In this document: positions 53,956 to 62,864 of the stretch, in pieces
Layout: each line of letters begins with the position of its first letter
Numbering within the stretch: the stretch's first letter is position 1
Assembly: GCA_040403495.1 (NCBI GenBank)
Contig: JBBAKM010000001.1
Location: 124,001-188,000 of the forward strand
Source of the DNA: JABMMZ01 sp040403495
Lineage (GTDB): Bacteria; Bacteroidota; Bacteroidia; NS11-12g; UBA955
Direction of reading: 5' to 3'
DNA length: 64,000 nt
Program-made: the position numbers and the translations under genes
The notes under the pieces: model-generated
Seen by the model: the letters and a program-made list of their open reading frames with translations, nothing else
Database searches by the model: none
What the model was told of the DNA's origin: nothing

Positions 53956-55530
53956 ATGTCAGAAGACCAAAAACGACAACTTGAACAACAGCTTTGGAAT
54001 ATTGCTAATACCCTGAGAGGTAAAATGAATGCTGATGAATTTAGAGATTATATCCTTGGATTCATTTTCTATAAGTACTTGTCTGAAAAAATGGGATTGT
54101 ACGCTAATTCTATTTTAAAGCAAGACAACATCAATTATAAAGACATTGACGAAACTAAACCTACAGGAAAAGAATATATTGAAGCTATCAAAGAGGAATC
54201 TTTAGAAAAGCTTGGTTATTTCCTTAAACCATCAGAACTATTTAGCGAAATAGCTAAAAGAGGTAATAGCAATGTAGAAGGACAAAGTAATTTCATCATT
54301 GAGGATTTACAGAAGATTTTAACCAACATACAGTTGAGTACCATGGGAACTGCAAGTGAGGAAGATTTTGATAATCTATTTGAGGACATGGACTTAAACA
54401 GTACTAAATTGGGTAAAAATCCAAATGATAGAAATGAAATTATCTCCAAAGTATTAGCCCATTTAGATAAAATAGATTTCCAATTAAACAGTACCGAATT
54501 AGATGTTTTGGGCGATGCTTACGAATATTTAATTGGGCAGTTTGCAAGTGGTGCAGGTAAAAAAGCAGGTGAATTTTACACTCCTCAAGAAGTTAGTAAA
54601 ATATTAGCAAAGATAGTAACGACAGGAAAAAGTAAGTTAAGGTCTGTTTATGACCCTACTTGTGGTTCAGGGTCATTGTTATTGCGTGTAGCAAAGGAAG
54701 TTAAAGAAGTAAGTAATTTTTATGGTCAGGAAATGAACCGTACTACTTACAACTTAGCTCGAATGAACATGATATTACATGGAGTTCATTACAGGCAGTT
54801 TAATATTAAGCAAGAGGATACTTTAGAACATCCTCAACATTTAAATGATTTGCCGTTTGAAGCCATTGTAGCTAATCCACCATTTTCAGCAAATTGGAGT
54901 GCAAATCCATTATTTACAAGTGATGACCGATTTAGTCAATATGGTAAATTAGCTCCAAGTAGTAAAGCCGACTTTGCATTTGTTCAACACATGATATACC
55001 ACTTAGCAGACAATGGTATAATGGCTATTGTATTGCCTCATGGTGCATTGTTTAGAGGTGGAGCCGAACAACATATCCGCAAGTATTTGATAGAAAATAA
55101 GAATTACTTAGATGCAGTAATAGGATTACCAGCTAATATCTTTTATGGAACAAGCATTCCTACCTGTATAATGGTGTTTAAGAAATGTAGAGAAAACCCC
55201 GAAGATGTTTTATTTATAGATGCAAGTAATGATTTTGAGAAAGTTAAAACTCAGAATATATTGCGGGATGAACACATTGATAAAATAGTAAACGCCTACA
55301 GACAAAGAACTGAACTGGAGAAATACAGTAAGAAAGTAAGTTTAGACGATGTCGTTAAAAACGATTACAATTTAAACATACCTCGTTACGTAGACACCTT
55401 TGAAGCAGAAGAGTTAATAGACATAGAGCAGATAGCTAATGAGATTAAAGCTTTAGATGATGCCATGTGTGCAACAGACGAGCAAATAGCAAGTTTTTGT
55501 AAAGAATTAGGAATTTCTTCACCTTTTTAA
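53956..55530 (+). CDS. hsdM: Type I restriction-modification methyltransferase subunit HsdM
   Basis: This 524-residue N6-adenine methyltransferase subunit works with HsdS to modify the host site. The helical N-terminal domain (QQLWNIANTLRGKMNADEFR, about 11-30) is followed by GEFYTPQEVSKILAKIV (about 205-221), SAM-binding DPTCGSGS (233-240), and the catalytic NPPF (307-310). The protein looks complete. It heads the operon that holds a small conserved gene, hsdS, a toxin-antitoxin-like insert and hsdR. The upstream 3 kb is a repeat-rich desert. Confidence 0.97.
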   Translation: MSEDQKRQLEQQLWNIANTLRGKMNADEFRDYILGFIFYKYLSEKMGLYANSILKQDNINYKDIDETKPTGKEYIEAIKEESLEKLGYFLKPSELFSEIAKRGNSNVEGQSNFIIEDLQKILTNIQLSTMGTASEEDFDNLFEDMDLNSTKLGKNPNDRNEIISKVLAHLDKIDFQLNSTELDVLGDAYEYLIGQFASGAGKKAGEFYTPQEVSKILAKIVTTGKSKLRSVYDPTCGSGSLLLRVAKEVKEVSNFYGQEMNRTTYNLARMNMILHGVHYRQFNIKQEDTLEHPQHLNDLPFEAIVANPPFSANWSANPLFTSDDRFSQYGKLAPSSKADFAFVQHMIYHLADNGIMAIVLPHGALFRGGAEQHIRKYLIENKNYLDAVIGLPANIFYGTSIPTCIMVFKKCRENPEDVLFIDASNDFEKVKTQNILRDEHIDKIVNAYRQRTELEKYSKKVSLDDVVKNDYNLNIPRYVDTFEAEELIDIEQIANEIKALDDAMCATDEQIASFCKELGISSPF

Positions 55531-55541
55531 TTATTTTATAT

Positions 55542-55889
55542 ATGGAATTAAAAGAATTTATAACTTCAACTATTGTTGAAATATCGAAAGGAGTAATTGA
55601 CGCACAAGAACAATTAAAAGATACTGGTTGTATAATTAATCCCCAAGTATTTACAACTGATACCAATGTTATTAAAGATAATTATCAAAATAGCTATAGA
55701 ACAATTCAAAAATTAAAAATTAGTGCTGTATTATCTATTACAGAAGTAGAAGGTTCAAATGCTAAAATTGGTATTGCTAAAATCTTACAAGCTGGGTTTA
55801 ATTTAGAAACTTCAAATTCACATCAAAAACTAAATACAATTGAATTTGAAATCCCAATTGCTTTACCTATAATGAATTCCAAAATATGA
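55542..55889 (+). CDS. Small conserved protein of an uncharacterised, defence-associated-type family
   Basis: This 115-residue protein lies between hsdM and hsdS and overlaps hsdS by 4 bases (ATGA). The pattern MELKEFITSTIVEISKGV (1-18) with a following AQEQ, then a strand region SAVLSITEVEG, a Gly/Ala stretch and a closing IEFEIPIALP, fits a common family of small bacterial proteins whose function I cannot state; it is somewhat like the trypco2-type domains reported in conflict systems. Its position suggests a modulator of the RM complex or an independent cargo gene. No signal or membrane segment. Confidence 0.75.
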   Translation: MELKEFITSTIVEISKGVIDAQEQLKDTGCIINPQVFTTDTNVIKDNYQNSYRTIQKLKISAVLSITEVEGSNAKIGIAKILQAGFNLETSNSHQKLNTIEFEIPIALPIMNSKI

Positions 55890-57058
55890 GAGAATTAAAG
55901 AAAATGCCTCAAATTAGATTTCCTGAGTTTAAAGAAAGTTGGGAAGAATCTTTATTATCTGATTTCTTGACAAAATACTCTGAAAATAATAGTGACAATG
56001 AATTTGCTATTGATGATATATTATCTTTATCCTCAATACATGGGATTGTTGATAGAAAAGAGCTGTTAGAGGACACATATAGCAATGTTAACCATCTGAA
56101 TTATAAAAAAACAAGACTTAATGACTTTGTATATGGAAAAAGTATTAGTTCAAGCTACCCTTTTGGTCTATTTAAGGTTAATAATTGCAAAGATGGATTA
56201 TTGTCTACGTTATATTTTACTTTCAAAGTTAAGGATTATGTAAATCCAATGTTTTTAGATTTGTATTTTAGTCATCTTACAAGAGTAAATAACTTTTTGA
56301 GAAAATATGTTTTAGTTGGTGATAGATATATTACAGCAGATTCAGATTATTTATTATCAGGCAAAATATATTTACCAACTCAAATTGACGAACAACAAAA
56401 AATTGCCTCATTCCTTACAGTAATTGATGAAAAGCTCCAAGCTCTCAAAAAGAAAAAAACGTTGTTAGAGCAATATAAAAAAGGGGTTATGCAAAAACTA
56501 TTTTCACAAGAATTGAGATTCAAGGATGAAAATGGTATGGAATTTCCTGATTGGGAGGAGAAGAAGTTGGGGGAGTCGTTGGAATATGAGCAGCCAACAA
56601 ATTATTTGGTTTCAAGTATAGAGTATGAGGATAGATTTGAAACGCCAGTAGTTACAGCAGGAAAAACATTTATTTTAGGTTACACAAATGAAATAAATGG
56701 AATTTTTAAAGACAATTTACCAGTGATAATTTTTGATGATTTTACTACTGCAACTCAATTTGTAGATTTTCCGTTTAAAGCAAAATCTTCTGCAATGAAA
56801 ATTTTGAAAGCAAAAGAAACGGTGAATATTAAATTCATTTATGAGGCAATGCAAAATATTAAATATGAAACAGGTGGACACGGAAGACATTGGATTTCAG
56901 TTTTTGCTGAACTTCCTATTTTGATTCCTACCTTACCTGAACAAGCTCGAATCGCAAATTTTCTATCATCAATAGATGATAAAATTAACCATACTCATCA
57001 ACAGATAGAAAAAACAGAGGTTTGGAAAAAGGGATTGTTGCAGAAAATGTTTGTGTGA
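55886..57058 (+). CDS. hsdS: Type I restriction-modification specificity subunit HsdS
   Basis: This 390-residue specificity subunit has two target-recognition domains (about 12-160 and 210-345) separated by the conserved helical spacer (QQKIASFLTVIDEKLQALKK, about 170-189) and closed by a second copy of that helix (EQARIANFLSSIDDKINHTH). It sets the DNA site for both methylation and cleavage. The two recognition domains differ strongly, as expected for a bipartite site. Complete, no frameshift. A gap of 129 bases with its own -7 box follows. Confidence 0.95.
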   Translation: MRELKKMPQIRFPEFKESWEESLLSDFLTKYSENNSDNEFAIDDILSLSSIHGIVDRKELLEDTYSNVNHLNYKKTRLNDFVYGKSISSSYPFGLFKVNNCKDGLLSTLYFTFKVKDYVNPMFLDLYFSHLTRVNNFLRKYVLVGDRYITADSDYLLSGKIYLPTQIDEQQKIASFLTVIDEKLQALKKKKTLLEQYKKGVMQKLFSQELRFKDENGMEFPDWEEKKLGESLEYEQPTNYLVSSIEYEDRFETPVVTAGKTFILGYTNEINGIFKDNLPVIIFDDFTTATQFVDFPFKAKSSAMKILKAKETVNIKFIYEAMQNIKYETGGHGRHWISVFAELPILIPTLPEQARIANFLSSIDDKINHTHQQIEKTEVWKKGLLQKMFV

Positions 57059-57114
57059 TAAGATAAATAAATAAAAATATTTAAAAAATATTTATATAAA
57101 ACAGAAAATGATAT

Positions 57115-57122
57115 TACCTTTG
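57115..57122 (+). promoter_or_regulatory. -7 box before the candidate antitoxin gene
   Basis: TACCTTTG in the 129-base gap after hsdS. It would give the three-gene insert its own transcript inside the RM operon, with a leader of about 60 bases. The -33 element is weak. Confidence 0.5.
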
Positions 57123-57187
57123 CAGTGACTATAAGAATTTAGAGATATATTGTAAATGGTTAATATTAATCTAAAAAATCTATTATA

Positions 57188-57463
57188 ATGAATAACTTTT
57201 ACGGAGAATTAAAAAAGTATTTCGAGGTTACACCTCGAGAGAAAGTCTTGGAAGATTGGGCAAAAAGTGCTGAATTTGACAAGGTGGGTCCTACAGTTGA
57301 AGAGTTTTTGCACAATACTAAGCAGTATTATCAAATTCATTCCGAGGAGCCTTTAGGGGTTTGCTTAACTGGAGTTAACGAATATGACCCGAAGTTTTCT
57401 TCGGGTTTTTTTATGTCTATTAAAAATATAACAATATGCAAAAAGCCGCATTTTCAATCATAA
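57188..57463 (+). CDS. Small protein, candidate antitoxin of a TAC-like module
   Basis: The open frame is 91 codons. The first 65 residues or so (MNNFYGELKKYF, TPREKVLEDWAKSAEFD, VGPTVEEFL) look like a folded small protein. From residue 67 the frame runs through a terminator-like hairpin and on to overlap the SecB-like gene by 28 bases. Both other frames stop at 57366-57376, just before the hairpin, so the natural end may be earlier, or the tail may serve as the chaperone-dependent part known from SecB-linked antitoxins. The antitoxin role is inferred only from small size and place before a SecB-like chaperone and an ART-like toxin. Confidence 0.6.
   Translation: MNNFYGELKKYFEVTPREKVLEDWAKSAEFDKVGPTVEEFLHNTKQYYQIHSEEPLGVCLTGVNEYDPKFSSGFFMSIKNITICKKPHFQS
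57387..57412 (+). terminator. Terminator-like hairpin within the candidate antitoxin frame
   Basis: ACCCGAAG-TTTT-CTTCGGGT with a perfect 8-bp stem and six or more following T. It lies before the SecB-like, toxin and hsdR genes and could act as an attenuator for them. Confidence 0.8.
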
Positions 57464-57843
57464 ATTATCAATTTGATAAAGTTCAAATTGATTTAAACAA
57501 TCACAAAAGCAATGATTTAGCTTTATCTTTTGAAACAAAAGGGTTATATGATTGCGAAAACAGTACTTTTGAACTGAATTTCGTAGTCAATGTTTCAAAC
57601 AATGAGCATGAAAATCCTTTCGTAGAAGTAAGTTGTAAAGGGATTTTTAAATTCGAGAATGTGTCAAGTTTCGAAGAAATTCCAGATTTTTTTTACAGAA
57701 ATAGCATTGCTATATTATTCCCTTATGTTAGAGCTTATGTTAGTTTGGTTACTACTCAAGCTAATTTACCAGGTATTATTTTGCCGACTCTTAACCTTTC
57801 CAATTTAGAGACTGAATTGAAAGGTAATACTACAACTAAATAA
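57436..57843 (+). CDS. SecB-like chaperone
   Basis: This 135-residue protein resembles SecB. The C-terminal half holds the strongest match: FYRNSIAILFPYVRAYVSLV (about 86-105) and LPGIILPTLNLSNLE (about 111-125) correspond to the helix and hinge of SecB. The first half is the expected beta region (STFELNFVVNVSN). Bacteroidota generally lack the classic proteobacterial SecB, and solitary SecB-like proteins are typical of toxin-antitoxin-chaperone modules, where they protect the antitoxin. It lies between the candidate antitoxin (28-base overlap) and toxin (7-base gap). Confidence 0.82.
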   Translation: MQKAAFSIINYQFDKVQIDLNNHKSNDLALSFETKGLYDCENSTFELNFVVNVSNNEHENPFVEVSCKGIFKFENVSSFEEIPDFFYRNSIAILFPYVRAYVSLVTTQANLPGIILPTLNLSNLETELKGNTTTK

Positions 57844-57850
57844 TAGAACA

Positions 57851-58429
57851 TTGGCTATCAAAACAGTATATCAAACGCTTGAAGATAGAGGCAATCCAGA
57901 ATATGTAGAAACCAATGGTCCATTCATTTGCAATAGAAATAATGCTTGGTTAGGAAATGGTTATTATTTTTGGGATTCTTTTATTGAAAATGCTCATTGG
58001 TGGGGCTGTGAAGGTGCAAGGTTTACAAATGGTTATTTTATTTGTGAAGCAATCTATGATTTTGATGAAAAAATCTGCTTTAATTTAATTGACAATCCTC
58101 AACATTTCCAATTATTTAATAATACAAAAAAAATCATGCTCGAAAATGGCTTATATGCCCCTAATCAAACAACTGTAGCACGAATAATTGAACATATTAA
58201 AAACACTTTAAAGGTATTTAAGTATGAAGCAATAAGGGTATATGGCATTAATAGTAAGTCATTTAATTCACCTTATAGTAACAGAACAATTTTTGACAAA
58301 AATCATAATACAAAGTATTTAGATTCACTGCCTGCCATTCAAATTTGTTTTTATTCTAAATCAAGCTTGAAACTACGTGGATATAGGCTAATTTATCCTC
58401 CCGAATATTCTGATGATTATGTCGTATAA
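57851..58429 (+). CDS. Candidate ADP-ribosyltransferase-fold toxin
   Basis: This 192-residue protein opens with TTG; no ATG is available before the conserved part. The block VYQTL (6-10), then NAWLGNGYYFWDSFIENAHW (31-50), resembles the first and second conserved blocks of ART-fold toxins of the DUF3990-like kind. The later FKYEAIRVYG (123-132) and PAIQICFYSK (161-170) match the third block, where the catalytic acidic residue and following strand lie. I infer NAD-dependent ADP-ribosylation; the target is unknown, and mRNA is possible by analogy with CmdT. Its stop (TAA) shares a base with the hsdR ATG, so hsdR translation is coupled to it. Confidence 0.65.
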   Translation: MAIKTVYQTLEDRGNPEYVETNGPFICNRNNAWLGNGYYFWDSFIENAHWWGCEGARFTNGYFICEAIYDFDEKICFNLIDNPQHFQLFNNTKKIMLENGLYAPNQTTVARIIEHIKNTLKVFKYEAIRVYGINSKSFNSPYSNRTIFDKNHNTKYLDSLPAIQICFYSKSSLKLRGYRLIYPPEYSDDYVV

Positions 58430-61314
58430 TGAGTAAACAACCCGAACAAATATTAGAAGAGCAATTGGTTGAACAGCTTAAAAAGTTGGGTTATACTTAT
58501 GTGGCTATTAATAATGAAACTGAGCTTATTCGTAATCTGAAAGTACAAATTGAAAAACATAACAAAATTGTATTGTCAGAGCCTGAGTTTGATAAGATAT
58601 TAAACATACTCAACAAAGGTTCTGTCTTTGAAAAAGCCAAAACACTCAGAGAAAAACAACACATCATCAGAGATAATGGTGATAATCTGTATTTTGAGTT
58701 TATCAATGTAGAGCATTGGTGTCAAAATCAATTCCAAGTTACCAATCAAGTTACCATAGAGGGAACATACAAAAACCGTTATGATGTTACTGTATTAATC
58801 AATGGTTTGCCATTGGTGCAAATAGAGTTAAAAAGAAGAGGTTTAGAGCTTAAAGAAGCTTTTAATCAGGTTAATAGATACCAAAGGCATTCCTACAGCG
58901 CAAATTCTGCCTTATTTCAATATGTACAAATATTTATCATCAGTAATGGTGTTAATACTAAATATTACGCTAATAACAGGAATCAATCATTTAAGCAAAC
59001 ATTCTATTGGACAGACAGGGAAAACAAGCGTTTAACCAACATTTTAAATGGATTTACAAGTGAGTTCTTAGAGCCTTGTCATATCTCAAAAATGATATGT
59101 AAATACATTGTATTAAACGAAACAGGAAAACTATTAATGGTGCTTCGCCCATATCAGTATTATGCTGTAGAGGCATTAATAGACAGGGTTATAAATACTA
59201 ACAAAAATGGTTATGTGTGGCATACCACAGGTTCAGGCAAAACCTTAACGTCCTTTAAAGCCAGTCAGGTATTAATGAACCTGCAACAAGTCAAAAAAGT
59301 GGTTTTTGTGGTAGATAGAAAGGATTTAGATTATCAAACCACCTTTGAATTCAACAGCTTTAGTAAAGGAAGTATAGATGGAACAAGTAATACTAAGTCA
59401 TTAGTCAATCAGTTTTTAGATGATACGAAACTAATAGTCACAACGATTCAAAAACTGAATACTGCTATTAGTAAATCCAGTTATTTAACTCGAATGAACA
59501 CATTGAAAGATGAAAAAATTGTTTTTATCTTTGATGAATGTCACCGTTCCCAATTTGGAGAAACACATGTTAGAATTAAAAGTTTCTTTAATAAAATTCA
59601 GATGTTTGGTTTTACAGGCACACCTATATTTGCCGATAATTCTGTAAAAAATGAATTGGGAAAAAGAACAACCAAGGAATTATTTGGAGATTGTTTACAC
59701 AAGTATGTAATAACTGATGCTATCAAAGATGAAAATGTATTAAAGTTTTCAGTTGAGTATGTAGGACGTTATAAGCGTAAAGATGGAAGTGCAAATGAGA
59801 TAGACATTGAAGTAGAGGATATTGATAAACAGGAGTTAATGGAATCTCCAAAGCGATTAAATAAAATCGCTGATTATATCATCGCTCAACATAGTCGTAA
59901 AACGCATAATAAAGAGTTCTCGGCTATTTTCTGTGTTAATAGTGTAGAGACTCTGATTAAATATTATGACCTCTTTAAACAAAAGAAAACAGATGGATTG
60001 CATGATTTAAGAATTGCTACTATATTCAGTTATACCTCCAATGAAAACGATGCAGATGCCAATGGTTTAATTAATGAAGAACTTTCATTTGCAGAAGACC
60101 CAAAAGTTTTATATCCCCTATCAAAACATACTAGAGAAAAATTAGATGAATATATTGAGGATTATAACCAAATGTATAATACCAAGTATTCTACTAAAGA
60201 CAGCGAATCGTTTTATAACTATTACAATGATATCTCTAAGAAATTAAAGAATAGAGAAAGACGTCCTGAGAACGAAGTTGATAGGATTGATATTTTGTTG
60301 GTAGTCAATATGTATTTAACTGGTTTTGATGCTAAAATGGTTAATACCCTTTATGTTGATAAAAACTTAAAATACCACGGTTTAATTCAAGCCTTCTCAA
60401 GGACAAACAGAATATTAAATGAGTTAAAATCACAAGGGAATATAGTTTGCTTTAGGAATTTAAAAAATGCCACAGATGAAGCCATAACTTTATTTAGTAA
60501 TAAAGAGGCTATAGAAGTTATAGTGATGAAGCCTTATGATGATTATGTTCAGAAATTCAATCAGGTTTACATTGACTTATTGCAGATTACACCAACTGTT
60601 GATAGTGTCAATGATTTAAAGAGTGAAGAAGAAGAATTAGAATTTATTAAAGCTTTTAGAGAGTTGTTAAGAATTAAAAATATCTTAACTGCATTTTCGG
60701 ATTTTAATTGGGAAGATTTGAAAATAGATGAACAGCCTTTTGAAGATTTTAAGAGTAAGTATTTAGATTTACACGACAAAGTAAAAAGTAACCATCATAA
60801 AGATAAAGTTTCTATTTTAGAAGATGTTGATTTTGAGCTAGAATTGATTCATAAAGATGAAATCAATGTTACCTACATATTACAATTGCTTATTAAATTA
60901 AAATCTAATCTTCAAAAAGACACTGCACAAGCAGAGAAAGAAATATTTAACTTATTAAATACAGATTCACATTTAAGAAGTAAGAGAGAATTAATTGAGA
61001 AGTTCATTACAGAGAACATGCCTGTAATCAAAGAAAGTGATGATTTAATGAATGAGTTTCAATTGTTTTGGAATCAAGAGCAAATAAAAGCGTTTGAAAC
61101 AATCATCAAAGATGAAAACTTATCAGCAGAAAAAACAGAAAAATTGATAGAAGACTATCTATTTTCTGAGAGAGTACCATTAATTGATGAAATTTTAGAT
61201 TTATTAGAGGGCGAACCACCAACTTTGTTAATGAGAAAGAAAGTAGGAGGAAGAATATTGGACAAAATCTTAAGTTTTATTGAAACTTTCATCAATAATA
61301 TGGGGGAGAAGTAG
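58429..61314 (+). CDS. hsdR: Type I restriction endonuclease subunit HsdR
   Basis: This 961-residue motor-nuclease cleaves DNA after translocation when the target is unmethylated. The N-terminal PD-(D/E)xK nuclease shows Asp119 and the ELK of QIELKRRG (133-135). The SF2 motor has HTTGSGKTLTS (Walker A, 267-272), FDECHRS (DECH 369-372), FGFTGTPIF, and LTGFDAKMVNTLYVD. The C-terminal helical region binds HsdM/HsdS. Complete. It lies downstream of the toxin gene with a one-base overlap, not next to hsdS as is usual. Confidence 0.96.
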   Translation: MSKQPEQILEEQLVEQLKKLGYTYVAINNETELIRNLKVQIEKHNKIVLSEPEFDKILNILNKGSVFEKAKTLREKQHIIRDNGDNLYFEFINVEHWCQNQFQVTNQVTIEGTYKNRYDVTVLINGLPLVQIELKRRGLELKEAFNQVNRYQRHSYSANSALFQYVQIFIISNGVNTKYYANNRNQSFKQTFYWTDRENKRLTNILNGFTSEFLEPCHISKMICKYIVLNETGKLLMVLRPYQYYAVEALIDRVINTNKNGYVWHTTGSGKTLTSFKASQVLMNLQQVKKVVFVVDRKDLDYQTTFEFNSFSKGSIDGTSNTKSLVNQFLDDTKLIVTTIQKLNTAISKSSYLTRMNTLKDEKIVFIFDECHRSQFGETHVRIKSFFNKIQMFGFTGTPIFADNSVKNELGKRTTKELFGDCLHKYVITDAIKDENVLKFSVEYVGRYKRKDGSANEIDIEVEDIDKQELMESPKRLNKIADYIIAQHSRKTHNKEFSAIFCVNSVETLIKYYDLFKQKKTDGLHDLRIATIFSYTSNENDADANGLINEELSFAEDPKVLYPLSKHTREKLDEYIEDYNQMYNTKYSTKDSESFYNYYNDISKKLKNRERRPENEVDRIDILLVVNMYLTGFDAKMVNTLYVDKNLKYHGLIQAFSRTNRILNELKSQGNIVCFRNLKNATDEAITLFSNKEAIEVIVMKPYDDYVQKFNQVYIDLLQITPTVDSVNDLKSEEEELEFIKAFRELLRIKNILTAFSDFNWEDLKIDEQPFEDFKSKYLDLHDKVKSNHHKDKVSILEDVDFELELIHKDEINVTYILQLLIKLKSNLQKDTAQAEKEIFNLLNTDSHLRSKRELIEKFITENMPVIKESDDLMNEFQLFWNQEQIKAFETIIKDENLSAEKTEKLIEDYLFSERVPLIDEILDLLEGEPPTLLMRKKVGGRILDKILSFIETFINNMGEK

Positions 61315-61371
61315 GGTTTGAGGGGTTATATGACATTGCCTATGTATTTTTAATTAATAGTGATAATATCC

Positions 61372-61379
61372 TACCTTTG
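61372..61379 (+). promoter_or_regulatory. -7 box of the TPR gene
   Basis: TACCTTTG, 4 bases before the ATG at 61384. It would produce a nearly leaderless message. No -33 TTG at 19 bp. Confidence 0.45.
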
Positions 61380-61383
61380 TAAA

Positions 61384-62496
61384 ATGAAAAATTTAATTTT
61401 TATTTTATCGGTTTTAATATTTATTCCTTGTTTTTCACAAGAAAATGATAAAAATTTCATTAATGGCAATTTAAAGTTTAATAGAGAAGATTATTTGGGT
61501 GCTATTAGTGATTTCAATAAAGTTATATTAGTTTATCCCAAATTTGAAGATGCATATTACAATCGGGGATATTCCAAGTATTTGCTAATGGATTATTCAG
61601 GAGCTATTGAGGATTTTAGTAAAGTGATTGAACTTAGGCCCAATTACTTAGATGCATATATAAATCGTGGTGCTTCAAAATACATGATGAGGGATTATAA
61701 AGGAGCTATAATTGATTATAATAAAGCAATAGAAATTAATCCACTTAATGCACGTACTTTCTTCAATAGAGGATGCGCAAAAAATGAAATAGAAGAGTAT
61801 AATTCAGCTATTTCTGATTTTAATTCTGCGATAAATATTAGCCCCAAATTTGCAAATGCTTTTTACCACAGAGGTATATCAAAATCTTATTTAGGCGATT
61901 ATTTTTCAGCTATAACGGATTATAATAATGCAATTGAAATAAATCCAGAAGATGATGGTTTTTACTTAATGAGAGGTAAAGCAAAATTTTACACAGATGA
62001 TTATTATGGGGCAGTGAATGATTTTGATAGAGTGATTTATATAAATCCAAGTAATTCTTCTGTTTATTATTTTAGAGGGTATGCTAGATATTCATTGAAT
62101 AATTATGTTGGTGCTCTTTCTGATTTTAATAAAGCTATACTTTCAAATCCACAGAATGAAGATGCATATATAAGAAGAGGATTAACTAAATATAATTTAA
62201 ATGACAATAAAGGTGCAATGCAAGATTACAATACAGCGATAGAAATTAACCCTAATTATTCTTCTGCATACTACAACAGAGGGTTCTTGAAATCTTCCTC
62301 AGGGGATTATCTTGGCGCAATATTAGATTACAATAAAGCAATAGAAATAAATCCAAAATATCCAGTATCATATTATAATAGAGCTGCAGCTAAATTTAAT
62401 TTAAAGGATAAATACGGAGCTTGTTTAGATTGGAGTAAAGCTGGAGAATTAGGCTCGTTTGAGGCTTATGAAATGATTAGAAAATATTGTAATTGA
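61384..62496 (+). CDS. Secreted TPR-repeat protein
   Basis: I chose ATG 61384 because it begins a signal peptide (NLIFILSVLIFIPCFSQE); the frame extends 24 bases upstream. About 370 residues follow, made of ten or so 34-residue TPR units with the pattern Y-x-x-R-G-x-x-K-x-x-x-x-D-Y-x-G-A-I-x-D-Y-N-K-A-I-E-I-N-P. This dense, regular form is common in Bacteroidota. It may act as a protein-interaction scaffold outside the inner membrane. It is not clearly part of the RM operon: a -7 box (TACCTTTG, 61372-61379) lies just before it. Confidence 0.85.
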   Translation: MKNLIFILSVLIFIPCFSQENDKNFINGNLKFNREDYLGAISDFNKVILVYPKFEDAYYNRGYSKYLLMDYSGAIEDFSKVIELRPNYLDAYINRGASKYMMRDYKGAIIDYNKAIEINPLNARTFFNRGCAKNEIEEYNSAISDFNSAINISPKFANAFYHRGISKSYLGDYFSAITDYNNAIEINPEDDGFYLMRGKAKFYTDDYYGAVNDFDRVIYINPSNSSVYYFRGYARYSLNNYVGALSDFNKAILSNPQNEDAYIRRGLTKYNLNDNKGAMQDYNTAIEINPNYSSAYYNRGFLKSSSGDYLGAILDYNKAIEINPKYPVSYYNRAAAKFNLKDKYGACLDWSKAGELGSFEAYEMIRKYCN

Positions 62497-62549
62497 TTTG
62501 TAATTATTTATTTTCAGGCAAATATCATATATTTGAAAAAAAATAAATT

Positions 62550-62738
62550 ATGAAAAACATCTTAATTATCATCATTTTAGGTTTATCTATTTCGTCTTTT
62601 ACAAACTTCAAAACTACTAAATTTATTGATAGTGCTGACTGTCAATATGGACAGTGTTATAAGATTAAAGATGATGGTTATCGTTGTAAAAATTGTTGCC
62701 AACAATACAGTAGTTATTGCTGGTCTCACAAAAATTAA
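62550..62738 (+). CDS. Small secreted Cys-rich protein
   Basis: This 62-residue product has a signal peptide (ILIIIILGLSISSFTNF) and a mature part of about 40 residues with six Cys and a final His: CQYGQCYKIKDDGYRCKNCC, then YCWSH. The pattern QC...G..CK...YCW.H is that of small zinc-binding modules often seen in Bacteroidota (like DUF5763). It lies 53 bases after the TPR gene. Function unknown; a secreted metal-stabilised peptide is my reading. Confidence 0.65.
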   Translation: MKNILIIIILGLSISSFTNFKTTKFIDSADCQYGQCYKIKDDGYRCKNCCQQYSSYCWSHKN

Positions 62739-62864
62739 TAGTATATCTAATTGTTTTTTACTTTTTTGTATTTCTTAGTTTGCTAAATTTTTGAAACCAT
62801 AACTCATAAATTATAATATTACTTTTTTGCATTTATATATCTATTTGAATGTAGGAAATGTATA

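Noticed and set aside
57436..57843. Housekeeping SecB for general protein export
   Set aside because: Its place between a candidate antitoxin and toxin inside an RM operon, and the general absence of classic SecB in this phylum, point to a module-specific chaperone.
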